Assembly: GCA_031258915.1 (NCBI GenBank)
Contig: JAIRMD010000227.1
Span: 1 to 6,519 of the forward strand
Direction of reading: 5' to 3'
Origin: Prevotellaceae bacterium
GTDB lineage: Bacteria; Bacteroidota; Bacteroidia; Bacteroidales; UBA932
DNA: 6,519 nucleotides
Shown piece by piece: positions 5,250 through 6,519 of the stretch. The position numbers were made by a program, and so were the translations under genes. Numbering within the stretch: the first letter of the stretch is position 1; every line of letters begins with the position of its first letter. The notes under the pieces are model-generated. The model had not been told where the DNA came from, did not search any database, and saw only the letters and a list, made by a program, of their open reading frames with translations.

Positions 5250-6005
5250 ATGCTTGAAATTATAGCGCCTGAAAATCTTGCTTACGCCAAAAGCAAAGTG
5301 CTTACCGATGCGCCAATGCACTACTGTCCGGGTTGCAGCCACGGCACGGTGCACAAAATTTTGGCGGAGGTCATCGAAGATTTGGACATACAGGACAAGA
5401 CCGTGGGGATTACGCCGGTGGGCTGCGCCGTGCTGCTCTACAGCTACCTCGACATCGACTGGGTGGAGGCGGCACATGGGCGCGCCCCTGCGGTGGCCAC
5501 CGGCATTAAGCGCACCAACCCCGGCCTGCACGTATTAGCCTATCAGGGCGACGGAGACCTTGCCGCCATTGGCACGGGCGAAATTATACATGCGTGCAAC
5601 CGCGGCGAGAACATCAGCGTAATCTTTATCAACAACGGCATCTACGGCATGACGGGCGGGCAAATGGCGCCCACCACGCTGATAGGAATGAAAACGGCCA
5701 CCACCCCGCAGGGACGCCAGGTGGACATTAACGGCTACCCGTTCAAGGTGTCGGAGATAATAGCGCTGCTACCCGGCGCATCGTACGTTACCCGTCAGGC
5801 TGTGCACACGCCCGCCGCCGTGCGGCAGGCAAAGAAAGCGCTCAAAAAAGCAATCGAAAAAGCCTATGCAGGCAAGGGAACGTCGTTTGTGGAGGTAGTG
5901 GCAACGTGCAGCTCGGGGTGGAAGCTCTCGCCAACCGAAGCCAACAGGTGGATGGCCGAAAATATGCTGCCGTTTTACCCGCTGGGAGACCTGAAAGATA
6001 GCTAA
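5250..6005 (+). CDS. korB: 2-oxoacid:ferredoxin oxidoreductase, beta subunit (TPP-binding)
   Basis: This is the catalytic thiamine-diphosphate and iron-sulphur subunit of the complex. In 251 residues, HYCPGCSHG supplies Cys26 and Cys29, GITPVGC gives Cys59 and VVATCSSGW gives Cys220; together they match the four ligands of the proximal [4Fe-4S] cluster in this family. The thiamine-diphosphate motif starts at GDGD (100-103) and ends at NN (128-129), followed by GIYGMTGGQMAPTT (130-143), which is characteristic of 2-oxoacid:ferredoxin beta subunits. AAHGRAPAVATGIK (74-87) is also typical of the family. The length is normal for the short Kor/Vor beta type, with no fused domain. The start is the ATG at 5250; the sequence just upstream is the TTTTGAAT array and the leader atataaa, with no Shine-Dalgarno. 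It is co-oriented with the alpha gene 74 bp upstream and the gamma gene 36 bp downstream, so an operon is very likely. Substrate (2-oxoglutarate or branched-chain 2-oxoacid) is not resolved. Confidence 0.95.
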   Translation: MLEIIAPENLAYAKSKVLTDAPMHYCPGCSHGTVHKILAEVIEDLDIQDKTVGITPVGCAVLLYSYLDIDWVEAAHGRAPAVATGIKRTNPGLHVLAYQGDGDLAAIGTGEIIHACNRGENISVIFINNGIYGMTGGQMAPTTLIGMKTATTPQGRQVDINGYPFKVSEIIALLPGASYVTRQAVHTPAAVRQAKKALKKAIEKAYAGKGTSFVEVVATCSSGWKLSPTEANRWMAENMLPFYPLGDLKDS

Positions 6006-6024
6006 TGGTTAAAATTATTAGCTG
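5999..6024 (+). other. AU-rich stem-loop over the korB stop
   Basis: AGCTAAT (6000-6006) and ATTAGCT (6017-6023) are a perfect inverted repeat. In RNA the stem can extend through two G-U pairs and one A-U pair to about 10 bp with a four-base loop, plus a U-G pair at the base (5999/6024). It overlaps the korB stop codon and lies before korC. The stem is weak and no clean U-tract follows, so it is not called a terminator. Confidence 0.35.
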
Positions 6025-6041
6025 AAATTTTTAAATTAAGC

Positions 6042-6519
6042 ATGAAAGAAGAAATCATCATAGCCGGATTTGGCGGGCAGGGCGTGCTGTCGATGGGAAA
6101 AATCCTTGCCTACTCCGGCATTATGCAAGGCCGGGAGGTAACGTGGATGCCCAGCTACGGCCCCGAAATGCGCGGCGGCACCGCCAACGTAGCCGTCATA
6201 CTGAGCGACGACCGTATCAGCTCACCCATTGTGCATGAGTTTGATACGGCTATCATCCTCAACCAGCAGTCGCTCGACAAGTTTGAGCCGATGGTCAAGC
6301 GCGGCGGCGTGCTGCTCTACGACCCCAACGGTATCACCGCACCGCCAACCCGCGCGGACATTACCATATACAGAGCAGCCGCTACCGAAGCAGCCGCAAA
6401 AATGGGCAACGCCAAAGTCTTCAACATGATTGTGCTTGGCGCATTCCTGAAGGTAAAGCCTGTGGTGAAGCTGGAGAACGTGGTGAAAGGCCTGCAAAAA
6501 TCCCTCCCCGAGCGCGCGC
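6042..6519 (+). CDS. korC: 2-oxoacid:ferredoxin oxidoreductase, gamma subunit (partial, runs off the right edge)
   Basis: This is the gamma subunit of the same complex, which helps bind CoA and build the holoenzyme. The frame is open from ATG 6042 to the window end, giving 159 codons; family members are about 180 residues, so only the last 20 or so are missing. The N-terminus IIIAGFGGQGVLSMGK (5-20) is the signature glycine-rich start of the POR gamma domain, and PSYGPEMRGGTANV (37-50) is its conserved second motif, with Arg44. AIILNQQSLDKF and VFNMIVLGAFLK also fit the fold. The leader (tttttaaattaagc) is AT-rich without a Shine-Dalgarno. It follows korB by 36 bp and completes the delta-alpha-beta-gamma set in one operon. 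No frameshift or internal stop is seen in the visible part. Confidence 0.93.
   Translation, partial: MKEEIIIAGFGGQGVLSMGKILAYSGIMQGREVTWMPSYGPEMRGGTANVAVILSDDRISSPIVHEFDTAIILNQQSLDKFEPMVKRGGVLLYDPNGITAPPTRADITIYRAAATEAAAKMGNAKVFNMIVLGAFLKVKPVVKLENVVKGLQKSLPERA

Overview
The window looks like an ordinary chromosomal stretch from an anaerobic member of the Bacteroidota, probably Bacteroidales. Three things point that way. The two clearest promoters carry the Bacteroidota -7 box TAnnTTTG. Starts lack Shine-Dalgarno sequences and have A/T-rich leaders instead. The proteins (hexameric GdhA, and a four-subunit 2-oxoacid:ferredoxin oxidoreductase in the order ferredoxin-alpha-beta-gamma) read like those of that phylum. 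Coding DNA is fairly GC-rich and the spacers are very AT-rich. All genes are on the + strand.

Layout: (1) the last 41 codons of an unrecognised protein (2-127). (2) A 198-bp spacer (128-325) with a short GC-rich hairpin element, a direct repeat and a good promoter. (3) araD, L-ribulose-5-phosphate 4-epimerase (326-1015). (4) gdhA, glutamate dehydrogenase (1141-2475), with its own -7 box. (5) A DUF819-family multi-pass membrane protein of unknown substrate (2572-3759). (6) The kor/vor cluster: 2x[4Fe-4S] ferredoxin subunit (3803-4054), alpha (4063-5175), TPP-binding beta (5250-6005) and gamma (6042 to beyond the window end).

How the genes may fit together: GdhA interconverts glutamate and 2-oxoglutarate. 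The Kor/Vor complex oxidatively decarboxylates a 2-oxoacid to an acyl-CoA and passes electrons to ferredoxin. With a putative transporter between them, the segment resembles an amino-acid/2-oxoacid metabolism neighbourhood. That link is an inference from gene order, and whether the genes are co-transcribed is not shown by the sequence. araD looks like an independent pentose-pathway gene.

I see no CRISPR array, tRNA, rRNA, insertion sequence, phage gene or defence system, and no convincing new system. The most unusual material is small-scale: an exact run of six 8-nt units between the alpha and beta genes, a 7-nt tandem repeat that seems to have been absorbed into the 3' end of the alpha gene, an 11-nt element present twice in opposite orientation, and clostridial-NAD-type residues at the cofactor site of GdhA.
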